Source: Palleronia salina (GTDB lineage: Bacteria > Pseudomonadota > Alphaproteobacteria > Rhodobacterales > Rhodobacteraceae). Taken from it: a DNA stretch of 64,000 nucleotides. Position 1 is the stretch's first letter. Every line of letters begins with the position of its first letter. Where the stretch lies: the NCBI RefSeq assembly GCF_900141995.1, contig NZ_FQZA01000003.1, positions 186,001-250,000 of the forward strand, written 5' to 3'. The notes below the pieces were generated by a model. That model had not been told where the DNA came from, made no database searches, and was given only the letters and a program-made list of their open reading frames with translations. Of the stretch, positions 44,743-54,326 are shown piece after piece. The position numbers and the translations under genes are program-made.

Positions 44743-46019
44743 TCGCCTATGTCTCCATCGGCCTGCTGGGCCTTCTGACCCTGTCGATCCCGGTGGGGAT
44801 CGTCCTGTTCATCCTGGGGATCGGGATCGACCAGTTCTTCACGCCCTTCCCGTTGCTGCGGGGGCTGGGCAACCTGGTCTGGTCGTCCTCGAACTCGGCC
44901 ACGCTGATCGCGATCCCCTTCTTCGTGCTTTTGGGCGAGATCCTCGTGCGCTCGGGCATCGCCGAGCGGACCTATGCCGCGCTCGACAAGTGGATCTCGT
45001 GGCTGCCGGGCGGGCTGATCCACGCCAACATCGCAACCGCGACCATGTTCTCGGCGACTTCCGGGTCGTCGGTCGCCACCTCGGCCACCGTCGCGACCGT
45101 CGCCATGCCCCAGGCCGAGCGGCTGGGCTATGACCCCAAGCTGTTCTCGGGCGCGATCGCGGCGGGCGGCACGCTGGGCATCATGATCCCGCCCTCGATC
45201 AACCTGATCGTCTACGGCTTCCTGACGCAGACCTCGATCCCGCAGCTGTTCCTGGCCGGGCTCATCCCCGGCATCGCGCTGGCGCTGGCCTTCATCCTGG
45301 TGACGGTGCTGATCTGCATGGTCCGTCCCGACCTGGGCGGCGAGACGCGCAGCTTTCCTTTGGGCAAGATGATCCGCGCGCTGCTGGACCTGGTGCCGAT
45401 CCTGCTGCTGTTCGCGGTCATCATCGGCACGATCTACAAGGGCTGGGCCACCCCGACCGAGGCCGCGTCGGTGGGCGTGGCGGGCGCCTTCGCCATCGCG
45501 CTGGCCATGGGCGGGGTGAACTTGCGTATGATGCGCGACAGCCTGACCGGCACGGTCAAGATCACGTCGATGATCATGCTGGTGGTGATCGGCGCGTCCT
45601 TCCTGAACTTCACCCTGTCCTCGGCCGGGCTGGGCGCGCAGCTGCGCGGGTTTCTCGAGGGGCTGGGACTGGGCCCGCTGGGCACCATCCTGGTGGTCGT
45701 GCTGATCTACATCGTGCTGGGCTTCTTCATCGAAACCCTGTCGCTGATGGTGGTGACGATCCCGATCATCGTGCCGCTGGTCGTCGCGCAGGGGTTCGAC
45801 CCGATCTGGTTCGGCATCCTGATGATCGTGCTGATCGAGATGGCCCTGATCACGCCGCCCGTGGGGCTGAATCTCTACGTCGTGCAGGGCGCGCGCCGCA
45901 GTGGCAGCATGACCGACGTCATGCTGGGGGCGGTGCCCTTCGTGGTGGTCATGCTGCTGATGTCTGCGCTGCTGATCGCCTTCCCGCAGATCGCGCTCTG
46001 GCTGCCAAGCGTGCTCTAG
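44739..46019 (+). CDS. TRAP transporter large permease (DctM)
   Basis: A 426-residue polytopic permease with about twelve helices. It has DctM hallmarks: IPFFVLLGEILVRSGIAERTYAALDKWI, ATSGSSVATSATVATVAMPQAERLGYDPKL, GTLGIMIPPSINLIVYG, GWATPTEAASVGV and ITPPVGLNLYVVQG. It catalyses sodium-driven uptake of the acid captured by the binding protein. It is the last gene of the LysR-DUF1445-DctPQM cluster. Confidence 0.93.
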   Translation: MIAYVSIGLLGLLTLSIPVGIVLFILGIGIDQFFTPFPLLRGLGNLVWSSSNSATLIAIPFFVLLGEILVRSGIAERTYAALDKWISWLPGGLIHANIATATMFSATSGSSVATSATVATVAMPQAERLGYDPKLFSGAIAAGGTLGIMIPPSINLIVYGFLTQTSIPQLFLAGLIPGIALALAFILVTVLICMVRPDLGGETRSFPLGKMIRALLDLVPILLLFAVIIGTIYKGWATPTEAASVGVAGAFAIALAMGGVNLRMMRDSLTGTVKITSMIMLVVIGASFLNFTLSSAGLGAQLRGFLEGLGLGPLGTILVVVLIYIVLGFFIETLSLMVVTIPIIVPLVVAQGFDPIWFGILMIVLIEMALITPPVGLNLYVVQGARRSGSMTDVMLGAVPFVVVMLLMSALLIAFPQIALWLPSVL

Positions 46020-46081
46020 CCGCCGCACGCGACCCGATTGCAACCTTGCCCTGCCGCCCGCCCATCGGATAGCGAGGCGGC

Positions 46082-46708
46082 ATGACACCCGACGAGATCA
46101 CCGAACTCTTCACCCGGTCGGATGGCAGCTACGCCTTCGCCCGCTGGGGCCGCCCCATCGCGCCCGTCGTCTTCGGCGTCGAGGACGCGACGCTGGGGGT
46201 GGTGAAGGGCGCGCTCGAGGCCGTGTGCCAGATGGCCGGACACACCATGGCCGAGACCGACCCCGAGCTGGGCGTCAATTTCATGGTCTTCTTCTTCCGC
46301 GACTGGGACGAGCTGCGCCACGTCCCCGACCTGGACCGGCTGATCCCCGACCTCGTGCCCCTGGTCGAGCGGCTCGAGACGGCGGACGCCAACCAGTACC
46401 GGATTTTCCGCTTCGACGAGAGCGGGGCGATCCGGGCGTGCTTCGTCTTCCTGCGGATGGATGACCACCTGTCGGCGGTGCCCGCCGATACCCTGGCGCT
46501 GAGCCAGGTGGTGCAGTCGATGCTGCTGTGGTCCGACACCGCCTTCACCGACCGCTCGCCCCTGGCCGTCACGCCCGGCGGCGCGACGGTCCTGCGCCCC
46601 GAGATCGGCGCCCTGATCCGCGCGGCTTACGATCCGGTGATGCCCGCCTGCGCCGACGACCCCAGCCACGCCCTGCGCCTCGCCGCACGGGTCGGGCAGG
46701 CGCAGTGA
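46082..46708 (+). CDS. Conserved hypothetical protein
   Basis: A 208-residue soluble-looking protein without signal or membrane segments and without a domain I recognise. It is acidic and compact, with blocks such as SYAFARWGRPIAPVVFGVEDATL, LGVNFMVFFFRDWDEL and FVFLRMDDHLSAVPADTLALSQVVQSMLLWS. It overlaps the next gene by a GTGA, so it is translationally coupled to the solenoid protein and through it to ybgC. From memory, similar proteins occur in Rhodobacterales; the function is unknown. Confidence 0.65.
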   Translation: MTPDEITELFTRSDGSYAFARWGRPIAPVVFGVEDATLGVVKGALEAVCQMAGHTMAETDPELGVNFMVFFFRDWDELRHVPDLDRLIPDLVPLVERLETADANQYRIFRFDESGAIRACFVFLRMDDHLSAVPADTLALSQVVQSMLLWSDTAFTDRSPLAVTPGGATVLRPEIGALIRAAYDPVMPACADDPSHALRLAARVGQAQ

Positions 46709-48571
46709 GGACGCGCCTCGCCGATTTCGAACCGCTCGACGCCGTGCAGAAGCGGCTGGTGGAAGAGATCGGGCTGGGCGAGGAGATCACCTTCGGCAAG
46801 GCCGCGGGGCAATGGGACTCCGGCGAAGGCAAATACACGCCCGCCCGCGACGATCGCACACCGCCGTCCGTGTCGGCGGAGTTTCTGCGCTACCTGATCC
46901 TTGGCGGTTGCGACGATCTGCCAAGGCCCGTGCCCGCCAAGGGCCTTCAACTGGCCGGGTTGCGGATCGAGGGCGCGCTGGACCTGGAAACCGAAACCGT
47001 CACCCGCGATTTCGCGCTGGTCGACTGCCTGTTCGACGCGCCGCCGGTCCTGCGCTCGGCCAAGCTGCGCAGCGTGTTCCTGAGCGGCTCGACCCTGCTT
47101 GGGCTGGTGGGCGACCAGCTTCGGGCCGAAGGCGGCCTGTTCCTGCGGCATGTCCGGTCCGCTGGCACGCTCCGGTTTTCCGGCGCGCGCCTCGGCGGGG
47201 ATCTGGATTGCTGCGATGCAACGCTGGAAGGCGCAAAAGACCCCGGATCGGACGGCATTGGCGAGGCGTTCTCCGCAGACGGGATGGAGGCGGGCGGTAA
47301 TGCGTTCTTCCGGTCGGCGACCGTGTCGGGGGAGATCAGCCTGCTCGGTGCAACGCTTGGCAGGGGGCTGGTTTGCCATGATGCAAAGCTGACGGCCGGC
47401 ACGACTGGCGATGCGCTGAGCGCGGACAGGCTGCGCGTGACCGGCAACGCGGATTTTCGGGATGCGACGGTGGCGGGCGAGATCCGGCTTCACCGGGCTA
47501 CGCTGGGTGGTGGGCTGGTCTGTAACACTGCAAAGTTGACGGCGGGGGAGACTGGCTACGGGCTGAGCGCGGACGGTGCGCACGTGGCTGGGGACGCGGA
47601 TTTTCGGAATGCGACGGTGGCGGGTGCGATCCGGCTTCCCGGGGCGGATATCAGTGAGGATGCATATTTTTCACAGATGATACGCCCGGAGGTCAGCGCG
47701 GCGGACCTGATTGGTCAAGGGATGGAAGTGGGGTCTGTCCTCTGGCTCGACACGGCACCGGGCGTTTGGCGCGGAGTTGATCTGAGAAGTGCGAAAGCCG
47801 GATCGCTCCTCGACGGTCCCGAGGCTTGGCCAGAGCACGAGACACTTATCGACCGCTTCACCTACGGCGCCTTCGGCGGCAACGCATCGACGGACGCGAA
47901 AACGCGGATCGCGTGGCTGGACCGGCAGTATCCCCCCCCATCGGCACGCGGATTTCAGGCCCCAGCCATGGGAGCACTGCGCCAGGGTGCTGCGCGAGAG
48001 CGGGCACGCCAAGGCGGCGCGGGAGGTGCTGATCGCCAAGGATCACCGGCAGCGCTGGGCGCGGTACGACCAGTTGCGGGCCGTTCATCTTTACGAGGAC
48101 GCGATGCTGTTGGGTCTGGCCAACCGGGTGCTGCGCGCGACGACCGCCTATGGGCGCAAGCCTCTGCGCGCGTTCTGGTGGCTGGCGGGCCTTGTCCTGT
48201 TGGGCTGGTGCGTCTTCGGCTGGGCCGGATCGCAGGCGCAGATCAAGCCCAACGCGGTCGTTGCCCTGCGCAGCGCCGAATGGACGGGCTGCGTGGCCGA
48301 CGCGGGGGAGAAACCCGACGGCGTAGAGTGTTTCGAAACGTCCAAACAGGGCGCGTCCTATCCACGGTTCAATTCCTTCATCTATTCGGTGGACACGCTT
48401 CTGCCTATCGTGTCGCTGGAAATGCAGGGCTTCTGGCTGCCGGACGAGACCGCTGGGAGCATCGGCAAGCTGGCGCGGATCTATCTGTGGATCCATATCG
48501 CGCTGGGCTGGGCACTGTCGCTGTTGGCGGTCGCCGGATTCTCAGGGTTGATCAAGCAGGACAACACATGA
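46705..48571 (+). pseudogene. Solenoid (pentapeptide-like) membrane-anchored protein, frame broken at a C8 run
   Basis: Frame 1 from the GTG at 46705 gives repeated beta-solenoid units (for example GLQLAGLRIEGALDLETE, GNADFRDATVAGEIRLHRATLGGGLVC and GDADFRNATVAGAIRLPGA) as far as the eight-C tract at 47932-47939. The continuation lies one frame on: FRPQPWEHCARVLRESGHAKAAREVL, a membrane helix (FWWLAGLVLLGWCVFGW), a short loop and a C-terminal helix. With seven Cs the gene would encode 621 residues, ending in an ATGA overlap with ybgC. As read, frame 1 stays open by chance right into ybgC. It may be a sequencing error, a real loss or a phase-variable tract. Function unknown. Confidence 0.7.
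47932..47939 (+). other. C8 homopolymer at the frameshift point
   Basis: Eight consecutive Cs (preceded by TAT, followed by ATC) sit exactly where the reading frame of the solenoid gene jumps. Loss of one C restores a single frame (Tyr-Pro-Pro-His), so this tract is a candidate slippage or phase-variation site. Confidence 0.75.
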
Positions 48572-48948
48572 CCCACCGCTTCCCCGTCACCGTCTACTAC
48601 GAAGACACCGACATGGGCGGGATCGTGTACCACGCGAATTACCTGAAATTCATCGAGCGGGCGCGGTCGGACTGGGTGCGTGGGCTTGGCGTCGACCAGA
48701 ACGCCCTGCGCGAAGCCGGCGTCGTGTTCGCCGTGCGGCGGATCGAGGCGGATTTCCGCGCGCCCGCGCGACTGGACGACCGGCTGGAGGTGACGACCGA
48801 ACTAGCCGAGAGCGGCCGGGCGCGGCTGACGCTGGCGCAGGCCGTGGCGCGCGGCGAAACGGTTCTTTTCACCGCGCGGGTGGAGCTTGCGGCGCTTGCG
48901 ACGGCGAGCGGGCGGCCCGTGCGGCTCCCGGCGGAATTGCGCCGATAG
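48568..48948 (+). CDS. ybgC: Tol-Pal associated acyl-CoA thioesterase YbgC
   Basis: A 126-residue hotdog thioesterase. YYEDTDMGGIVYHANYLKFIERARSDWVR contains the catalytic aspartate and the conserved family block. YbgC hydrolyses short-chain or phospholipid-related acyl thioesters and is the usual first gene of the tol-pal operon, as here, followed by tolQ. It is coupled (ATGA) to the broken solenoid gene upstream. Confidence 0.93.
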   Translation: MTHRFPVTVYYEDTDMGGIVYHANYLKFIERARSDWVRGLGVDQNALREAGVVFAVRRIEADFRAPARLDDRLEVTTELAESGRARLTLAQAVARGETVLFTARVELAALATASGRPVRLPAELRR

Positions 48949-49060
48949 CGCAGTGCTCACCGCATCGTGCGGCAGTGGTGGCTTTTGCCGCCGCGATCAG
49001 CTAAATATGACGCAACGAGGCCCGGAAAGCGGCCCGACCGAGGCATGAAAGAGCAGTCTA

Positions 49061-49756
49061 ATGGAAACCGAGACCCTGGCGGCCGCGTCGCAGATGGATT
49101 TCTCTTTGTGGGGACTCTACGCCCGCGCCACGATCACCGTGAAACTGGTGATGCTGATGCTGATCCTCGCGTCCTTCTGGGCCTGGGCGATCATCATCCA
49201 GAAAGCCATCGCCTTCCGCGCCGCGCGGCGCGAGGCGGCCCGCTTCGAAGCGCAGTTCTGGTCGGGCGAGCCGCTGGATGATCTCTACCGCACGCTGGGG
49301 CCCGACCCCGACGGCCACGCCGCCCGGGTGTTCGCCGCCGGGATGGCCGAATGGCAGCGCTCGCACCGCGACGACGGCGCGATGATCCCCGGGGCCCAGT
49401 CCCGCATCGATCGCTCCATTGACGTGGCGATCCAGCGCGAGGCCGAGGATCTCGAGCGTGGGCTGCCCTTCCTCGCCACCGTGGGCGCGACCGCGCCTTT
49501 CATTGGGCTGTTCGGCACCGTCTGGGGTATCATGAACGCCTTCATCGAGATCGCGGCGCAGCAGAACACCAACCTGGCCGTCGTGGCCCCCGGCATCGCC
49601 GAGGCGCTGCTGGCCACCGGCCTTGGCCTTCTCGCCGCCATCCCGGCCGTCATCTTCTACAATAAGCTGTCGACCGACGCGAACCGCATCGTCGGCGGCT
49701 ACGAGGCCTTCGCCGACGAGTTCAACACCATCCTGTCGCGCCAGCTGGACGCCTGA
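49061..49756 (+). CDS. tolQ: Tol-Pal proton channel subunit TolQ
   Basis: A 231-residue ExbB/MotA-family protein. Its first helix (VKLVMLMLILASFWAWAIIIQKA) is followed by a large cytoplasmic loop. Two further helices carry LPFLATVGATAPFIGLFGTVWGIMNAF and VVAPGIAEALLATGLGLLAAIPAVIFYN, the proton-pathway segments. With TolR it uses the proton motive force to energise TolA and constrict the outer membrane during division. The 112-base gap after ybgC may hold a secondary promoter. Confidence 0.95.
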   Translation: METETLAAASQMDFSLWGLYARATITVKLVMLMLILASFWAWAIIIQKAIAFRAARREAARFEAQFWSGEPLDDLYRTLGPDPDGHAARVFAAGMAEWQRSHRDDGAMIPGAQSRIDRSIDVAIQREAEDLERGLPFLATVGATAPFIGLFGTVWGIMNAFIEIAAQQNTNLAVVAPGIAEALLATGLGLLAAIPAVIFYNKLSTDANRIVGGYEAFADEFNTILSRQLDA

Positions 49757-49759
49757 GCC

Positions 49760-50230
49760 ATGGGCGCAAACGTAATCCAAAAAACCAGCGGCGGGCGCCG
49801 GGGCCGGCGCCGGGGCCGCGCGCGGCCCATGGCCGAGATCAACGTCACGCCCTTCGTCGACGTTATGCTGGTGCTGCTGATCGTGTTCATGGTGGCCGCG
49901 CCGCTGCTGACCGTGGGCGTGCCCGTGCAACTGCCCGAGACGGCGGCCGAGGCGCTGCCCACCGAGCAGGAAGAACCGCTGTCGATCACGTTGACCGCCG
50001 ACGGCCGCACCCTGCTGATGGATAACGAGACGGAAAGCGCCGACCTGATCGCGCAGCTGCGGGCCATCGCCGCCGAACGCGAGAGCCGCAAGGTCTACGT
50101 GCGCGCGGACGGGGCGATCCCCTATGCCGACGTGGTGCGCGTGATGGGCGCGCTGAACGCCGCGGGCTTCAACGATATCGGCCTGGTGACCGACTCGGGC
50201 GGCCCGCGTCTCGACGGGTCGGACGGCTGA
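49760..50230 (+). CDS. tolR: Tol-Pal stator subunit TolR
   Basis: A 156-residue ExbD/TolR protein. A basic N-terminus (RRGRRRGRARPMAEINVTPFVDVMLVLLIVFMVAAPLL) contains the single transmembrane helix with the proton-carrying aspartate. The periplasmic domain (YVRADGAIPYADVVRVMGALNAAGFNDIGLVTD) follows. It starts three bases after tolQ. Confidence 0.95.
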   Translation: MGANVIQKTSGGRRGRRRGRARPMAEINVTPFVDVMLVLLIVFMVAAPLLTVGVPVQLPETAAEALPTEQEEPLSITLTADGRTLLMDNETESADLIAQLRAIAAERESRKVYVRADGAIPYADVVRVMGALNAAGFNDIGLVTDSGGPRLDGSDG

Positions 50231-50238
50231 GCGCATCC

Positions 50239-51396
50239 ATGCAGCCCGGGACCATCATATCGGGCGTGGCGCACACGCTTCTGATCCTGTTCGCCCTGTT
50301 CGGCGGGCTGTTCGAGCGTGATCCGCTGCCGCCCCCAGACGTGGCCCAGGTCAGCGTTCTGAGCGAAGAGGAATTCGCCGCCCTGACGCGCCCAGAGATG
50401 GGCGAGCAGCAGGCCGAAACCGAGCCGCCCACCGCCGCGCTGGAGATCCCCGAGCCCGCCCCGGCCCCCGAGCCCGAGCCGGCCCGGGAACCCACGCCTG
50501 AGCCGGACCCCGCACCCGCGCCCGAGCCGACACCGCCCGCGCCCCAACCCGACCCGGCCCCTCCGGCGCCCGAGGCCCCGCCGGCGCCGCCCACCCCGCA
50601 GGTGCGCGACGACCGGCCCGTGGCGCCGCAGGATGTGCCGCGCCCCGCGCCCCGCGTCTCGACCGAGGCGACCCCGCCGCCCCCGCCCGAGGCCGAGCAG
50701 GCGCCCGAGGTGGTCGAGGCCCCCGCGCCCGAGCCCGAGCCGGAAGAGCCCGCCGAGGTTGTCGAGGACCAGACACCGACCGCACCGCCCGAGACCGCGG
50801 ACCAGATCGTCACCGAGGCCGAGCGCCCGTCGCAGCTGACCAACGCCGCGCCGCTGGGCACGCCGCGCCCGCGCGGCCGCCCCGAGCGTCCGGCCCCCGC
50901 GCCGCAGACCGAAACCGCGCGGGATCAGCCCGCGCCGACCGAGGCACCCCGCACCGAGGCCGACACCCAGACGGCGGCGTCCGACAACGTGAACAGCGCC
51001 GTGCAGGATACGCTGGCCGGGCTCGAGCAGCTGATCGAGCAGGCCCCGCAGCAAGGCATTCCGGCCGGCCCGCCGCTGACCGATGGCGAGAAGGAGGCGT
51101 TCCGCCTGTCCGTACGCCAGTGCTGGATCGTGGATACCGGCTCCGAGGCCGCCAACGTCACCGTCTCGATCCGCTTCGGCCTGAACCGCGACGGCAGCGT
51201 GCAGGCGGACACTCTGCGCCAGACCGGCGCGTCGGGCGGATCCGACGCGGCCATCCGCTCGGCCTTCGACGCCGGGCGCCGGGCCATCCTGCGCTGTGCC
51301 GCGCAGCAGGGCGGCTACAAGCTGCCGCCCGAGAAATACGGCCAGTGGCAGGAGGTCGAGGTGACCTTCAATCCCGAGGGCATGCGGCTGAGATGA
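50239..51396 (+). CDS. tolA: TolA-like cell envelope protein
   Basis: A 385-residue inner-membrane protein. The short N-terminal anchor ([20 protein letters not shown], with the SHxxx-type TolA/TonB helix) is followed by about 200 residues very rich in Pro, Glu and Ala that should span the periplasm. The C-terminal domain ([22 protein letters not shown]...[14 protein letters not shown]) contains the paired cysteines of TolA domain III. It links TolQR to TolB/Pal. The low-complexity region gives misleading long frames on the other strand. Confidence 0.9.
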   Translation: MQPGTIISGVAHTLLILFALFGGLFERDPLPPPDVAQVSVLSEEEFAALTRPEMGEQQAETEPPTAALEIPEPAPAPEPEPAREPTPEPDPAPAPEPTPPAPQPDPAPPAPEAPPAPPTPQVRDDRPVAPQDVPRPAPRVSTEATPPPPPEAEQAPEVVEAPAPEPEPEEPAEVVEDQTPTAPPETADQIVTEAERPSQLTNAAPLGTPRPRGRPERPAPAPQTETARDQPAPTEAPRTEADTQTAASDNVNSAVQDTLAGLEQLIEQAPQQGIPAGPPLTDGEKEAFRLSVRQCWIVDTGSEAANVTVSIRFGLNRDGSVQADTLRQTGASGGSDAAIRSAFDAGRRAILRCAAQQGGYKLPPEKYGQWQEVEVTFNPEGMRLR

Positions 51397-51494
51397 GCCT
51401 GTGTTATTGCATATCCACGGGCGCCCGCGCACGGGAACCCCGGCGCCCCGCCGCCATTGACCACCCATCGCTGAAAGCAACCATCGGATTTCCC

Positions 51495-52826
51495 ATGACC
51501 CTTCTGCGTTTCCTGATCGCGGCCATCCTGGCCACCGCGGCTTTTGCCCAAGTGACCGCGCCCGCGCGGGCGCAGGACGGCCCGCTGCGCATCGAGATCA
51601 CCGAGGGCGTGATCGAGCCGCTGCCCTTCGCCCTGCCGACCTTCATCGCCGAGACACCCGAGGCGCAGAGCTGGGCACAGCGCATCACCGACGTGGTGGC
51701 CGCCGACCTGACCGGCACCGGGCTGTTCCGGCGGATCCCGTCCGACGCCTTCGTGACCCAGGTGACCGAGTTCACGCCCAGCGTCACCTACGCCAACTGG
51801 AAGGCGATCAACGCGCAGGCCCTGATCACCGGCGCGGTCAGCGTCACCGGCGGTCAGATCAACGTGAAGTTCCGCCTGTTCGACGTTTTCTCCGAGGCGC
51901 CGCTGGGCGAGGGCCTGCAATTCGGCGGGACCGAGCAATCCTGGCGCCGCCTGGCGCACAAGGTCAGCGACGCGGTCTATTCCCGCATCACCGGCGAGAC
52001 GGGCTATTTCGACAGCCGCGTGGTCTTCGTCAGCGAGCAGGGGCCCAAGAACGCCCGGCAGAAGCGGCTGGCGGTCATGGATTACGACGGCGCCAACGTG
52101 CAGTACCTCACCGACAGCGGGTCGCTGGTGCTGGCGCCGCGATTCTCGCCCACCGGCGACCGCGTGCTTTATACCAGCTACGAAACCGGCTTCCCCCAGA
52201 TATACGAGCTGAACGTCGGCTCGGTCAGCCGCACTCAGCTGCCCGTTCCGGCCGAATCGATGACCTTCGCGCCGCGCTACGCGCCCGACGGGCGGACCAT
52301 CGTGTTCTCGGCCGCGATCAACGGCAACACCGACATCTATACCCTCGTGCCCGGGGCCGCGCCGCGGCAGCTGACCAACGCGCCGTCGATAGAGACCGCG
52401 CCGTCCTACAGCCCCGATGGCAGCCAGATCGTGTTCGAATCCGACCGATCCGGCAGCCCGCAACTTTACGTCATGCCCGCGGGCGGGGGCGAGCCGCGGC
52501 GCATCAGCTTCGGCGAAGGGCGCTATGGCACCCCGGTCTGGAGCCCGCGCGGCGACCTGATCGCCTTCACCAAGCAGAACGCCGGCCGCTTCCATATCGG
52601 GGTTATGCGCACGGATGGCAGCGAGGAGCGCCTGCTGACCGCGTCCTTCCTGGACGAAGGCCCCACCTGGGCGCCCAACGGCCGGGTCATCATGTTCACC
52701 CGCGAAAGCGCGGGCGCGGGCGGGCAGCCCGGGCTGTTCTCGGTCGACGTGTCCGGGCGCAACCTGAAGCAGGTGCCCACGCCCAACGCGGCATCGGACC
52801 CGGCATGGTCGCCGCTGCTGCCGTGA
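51495..52826 (+). CDS. tolB: Tol-Pal system beta-propeller protein TolB
   Basis: A 443-residue periplasmic protein. A signal peptide ([13 protein letters not shown], cleavage near APARAQ) is followed by the N-terminal TolB domain ([27 protein letters not shown]). Six WD-like blades carry repeated [42 protein letters not shown] and [13 protein letters not shown] motifs. It binds Pal and TolA. The ATG at 51495 fits the signal peptide; the frame extends upstream into tolA. Confidence 0.95.
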   Translation: MTLLRFLIAAILATAAFAQVTAPARAQDGPLRIEITEGVIEPLPFALPTFIAETPEAQSWAQRITDVVAADLTGTGLFRRIPSDAFVTQVTEFTPSVTYANWKAINAQALITGAVSVTGGQINVKFRLFDVFSEAPLGEGLQFGGTEQSWRRLAHKVSDAVYSRITGETGYFDSRVVFVSEQGPKNARQKRLAVMDYDGANVQYLTDSGSLVLAPRFSPTGDRVLYTSYETGFPQIYELNVGSVSRTQLPVPAESMTFAPRYAPDGRTIVFSAAINGNTDIYTLVPGAAPRQLTNAPSIETAPSYSPDGSQIVFESDRSGSPQLYVMPAGGGEPRRISFGEGRYGTPVWSPRGDLIAFTKQNAGRFHIGVMRTDGSEERLLTASFLDEGPTWAPNGRVIMFTRESAGAGGQPGLFSVDVSGRNLKQVPTPNAASDPAWSPLLP

Positions 52827-52917
52827 GGATGACGTGTTTCCTTGGGGCGTGCCCCCTGCTAGAATCGCCACAGCCAGACCCGCTCCAGCGGGCGTTCGCC
52901 CATTCGAGGATTGAGCC

Positions 52918-53460
52918 ATGACCCTTCCCCGCGCAGCCCTGCTGCTGAGCCTTGCCCTTGGCCTCGCGGCCTGTTCCAGCCCGGCGCGCTTCGGCGCGGG
53001 CGGCCCCGGCGCCGATGGCGCCCCGCTTAGCGCGGGCGGTGGTTTCGGCTCGGGCGCCGACGGCGTGACCAGCGGCCCGCTGGATCCCGCCTCGCCCGAG
53101 TATTTCAGCCAGACCGTCGGCGACCGCGTCCTGTTCGCCGTGGACCAATCCACGCTGAACGACGAGGCGCGCCGCGCCCTGTCGGCCCAGGCGCAGTGGT
53201 TGATGTCCAATCCCGGCTACACCGCCATCGTCGAAGGCCATGCTGACGAGCAGGGCACCCGCGAATACAACCTCGCGCTGGGCGCACGCCGCGCGGCCTC
53301 GGCCCGCGATTACCTTGTCGCGCAAGGCGTGGCCGCAAGCCGGCTGCGCACGGTGACCTATGGCAAGGAACGCCCGATCGAGGTCTGCTCGACCGAGGCC
53401 TGCTATGCCCAGAACCGCCGGGCGGTCACGGTGATCGCGGCAGGCGCGGCGGTCAGCTGA
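52918..53460 (+). CDS. pal: Peptidoglycan-associated lipoprotein Pal
   Basis: A 180-residue outer-membrane lipoprotein. The lipobox LAAC places the lipidated cysteine at residue 19. A Gly/Ala-rich linker leads to an OmpA-like domain (TVGDRVLFAVDQSTLNDEAR...GYTAIVEGHADEQGTREYNLALGARRAASARDYL) that binds meso-diaminopimelate in peptidoglycan. It is part of the tolQRAB-pal-cpoB operon. Confidence 0.96.
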   Translation: MTLPRAALLLSLALGLAACSSPARFGAGGPGADGAPLSAGGGFGSGADGVTSGPLDPASPEYFSQTVGDRVLFAVDQSTLNDEARRALSAQAQWLMSNPGYTAIVEGHADEQGTREYNLALGARRAASARDYLVAQGVAASRLRTVTYGKERPIEVCSTEACYAQNRRAVTVIAAGAAVS

Positions 53461-53461
53461 C

Positions 53462-54298
53462 ATGCGCCGCCTTCTGCCGCTGATCCTGGCCGCCGGCCTT
53501 GCGCTGCCGCACATGGCTGCCGCGCAGGACACCGAGACGCTGGCCGACATCCGCCAGCAGCTTTCGGCGCTGTTCTCCGAGGTCGAAAGCCTGCGGTCCG
53601 AGCTGCAGACCACCGGCGCGACGGGAATCGACCTGTCCGGCACCTCGGCGCTTGAACGGGTGGACGCGATGGAGGCCGAGCTGCGCCGTCTGACCAGCCT
53701 GACCGAAGAGCTGGAATTCCGCATCAACCGCGTGGTCGCCGACGGCACCAACCGGGTGGGTGACCTGGAATTCCGCCTGTGCGAGCTGGAAGAGTCCTGC
53801 GACATCGGCAGCCTGGGCGAGACCCCGACTCTGGGCGGCGATAACGGTGCCGCGCCCCCGCCGCGCATCGCGCCGGCCCCGCGCCCCGCCACGGGCGGCG
53901 GCGGGGCCGAGCTTGCGGTGGGCGAGCAGGCCGCCTTCGACGCGGCGCAACAGGCGCTTGACGCGGGCAACACGCAAGAGGCCGCCGACCTGTTCCAGCA
54001 ATTCGCCCAGACCTACACCTCGGGGCCGTTGACGACCCGCGCGCATTACCAGCGCGCCCAGGCGCTGCAGCAGCTCGGCAACCAGGCCGAGGCCGCCCGC
54101 GCCTATCTCGAAGCGTTCTCGGGCGCGCCGCAGGGGCCGATCGCGCCCGACGCGCTGCTGAACCTTGGCGTCATGCTGAACGAACTGGGCCAGCGCGAGG
54201 ATGCCTGCGCCACCCTGAACGAGGTGACGGTCCGGTTCCCCGACAGCCCCGCCTCGATCGCCGCGCAGACATCGCGCGGATCCATCGGCTGCGGCTGA
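53462..54298 (+). CDS. cpoB: Cell division coordinator CpoB (YbgF)
   Basis: A 278-residue periplasmic protein. Signal peptide (LPLILAAGLALPHMAAAQD), a coiled-coil trimerisation region (about 25-115), a Pro-rich linker and C-terminal TPR-like repeats (AAFDAAQQALDAGNTQEAADLFQQFAQTY...PDALLNLGVMLNELGQREDACATLNEV) are visible. It coordinates Tol function with peptidoglycan synthesis at the septum. It starts one base after pal. Confidence 0.93.
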   Translation: MRRLLPLILAAGLALPHMAAAQDTETLADIRQQLSALFSEVESLRSELQTTGATGIDLSGTSALERVDAMEAELRRLTSLTEELEFRINRVVADGTNRVGDLEFRLCELEESCDIGSLGETPTLGGDNGAAPPPRIAPAPRPATGGGGAELAVGEQAAFDAAQQALDAGNTQEAADLFQQFAQTYTSGPLTTRAHYQRAQALQQLGNQAEAARAYLEAFSGAPQGPIAPDALLNLGVMLNELGQREDACATLNEVTVRFPDSPASIAAQTSRGSIGCG

Positions 54299-54326
54299 TG
54301 CCCGCCGCGACCGACCTGCCGGGAAT

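Noticed and set aside
46528-48948. A single 806-residue fusion protein of solenoid repeats with YbgC
   Set aside because: The ~200 residues between the C8 tract and ybgC in this frame are arginine/glycine-rich shadow sequence, while the neighbouring frame carries conserved residues and membrane helices there.
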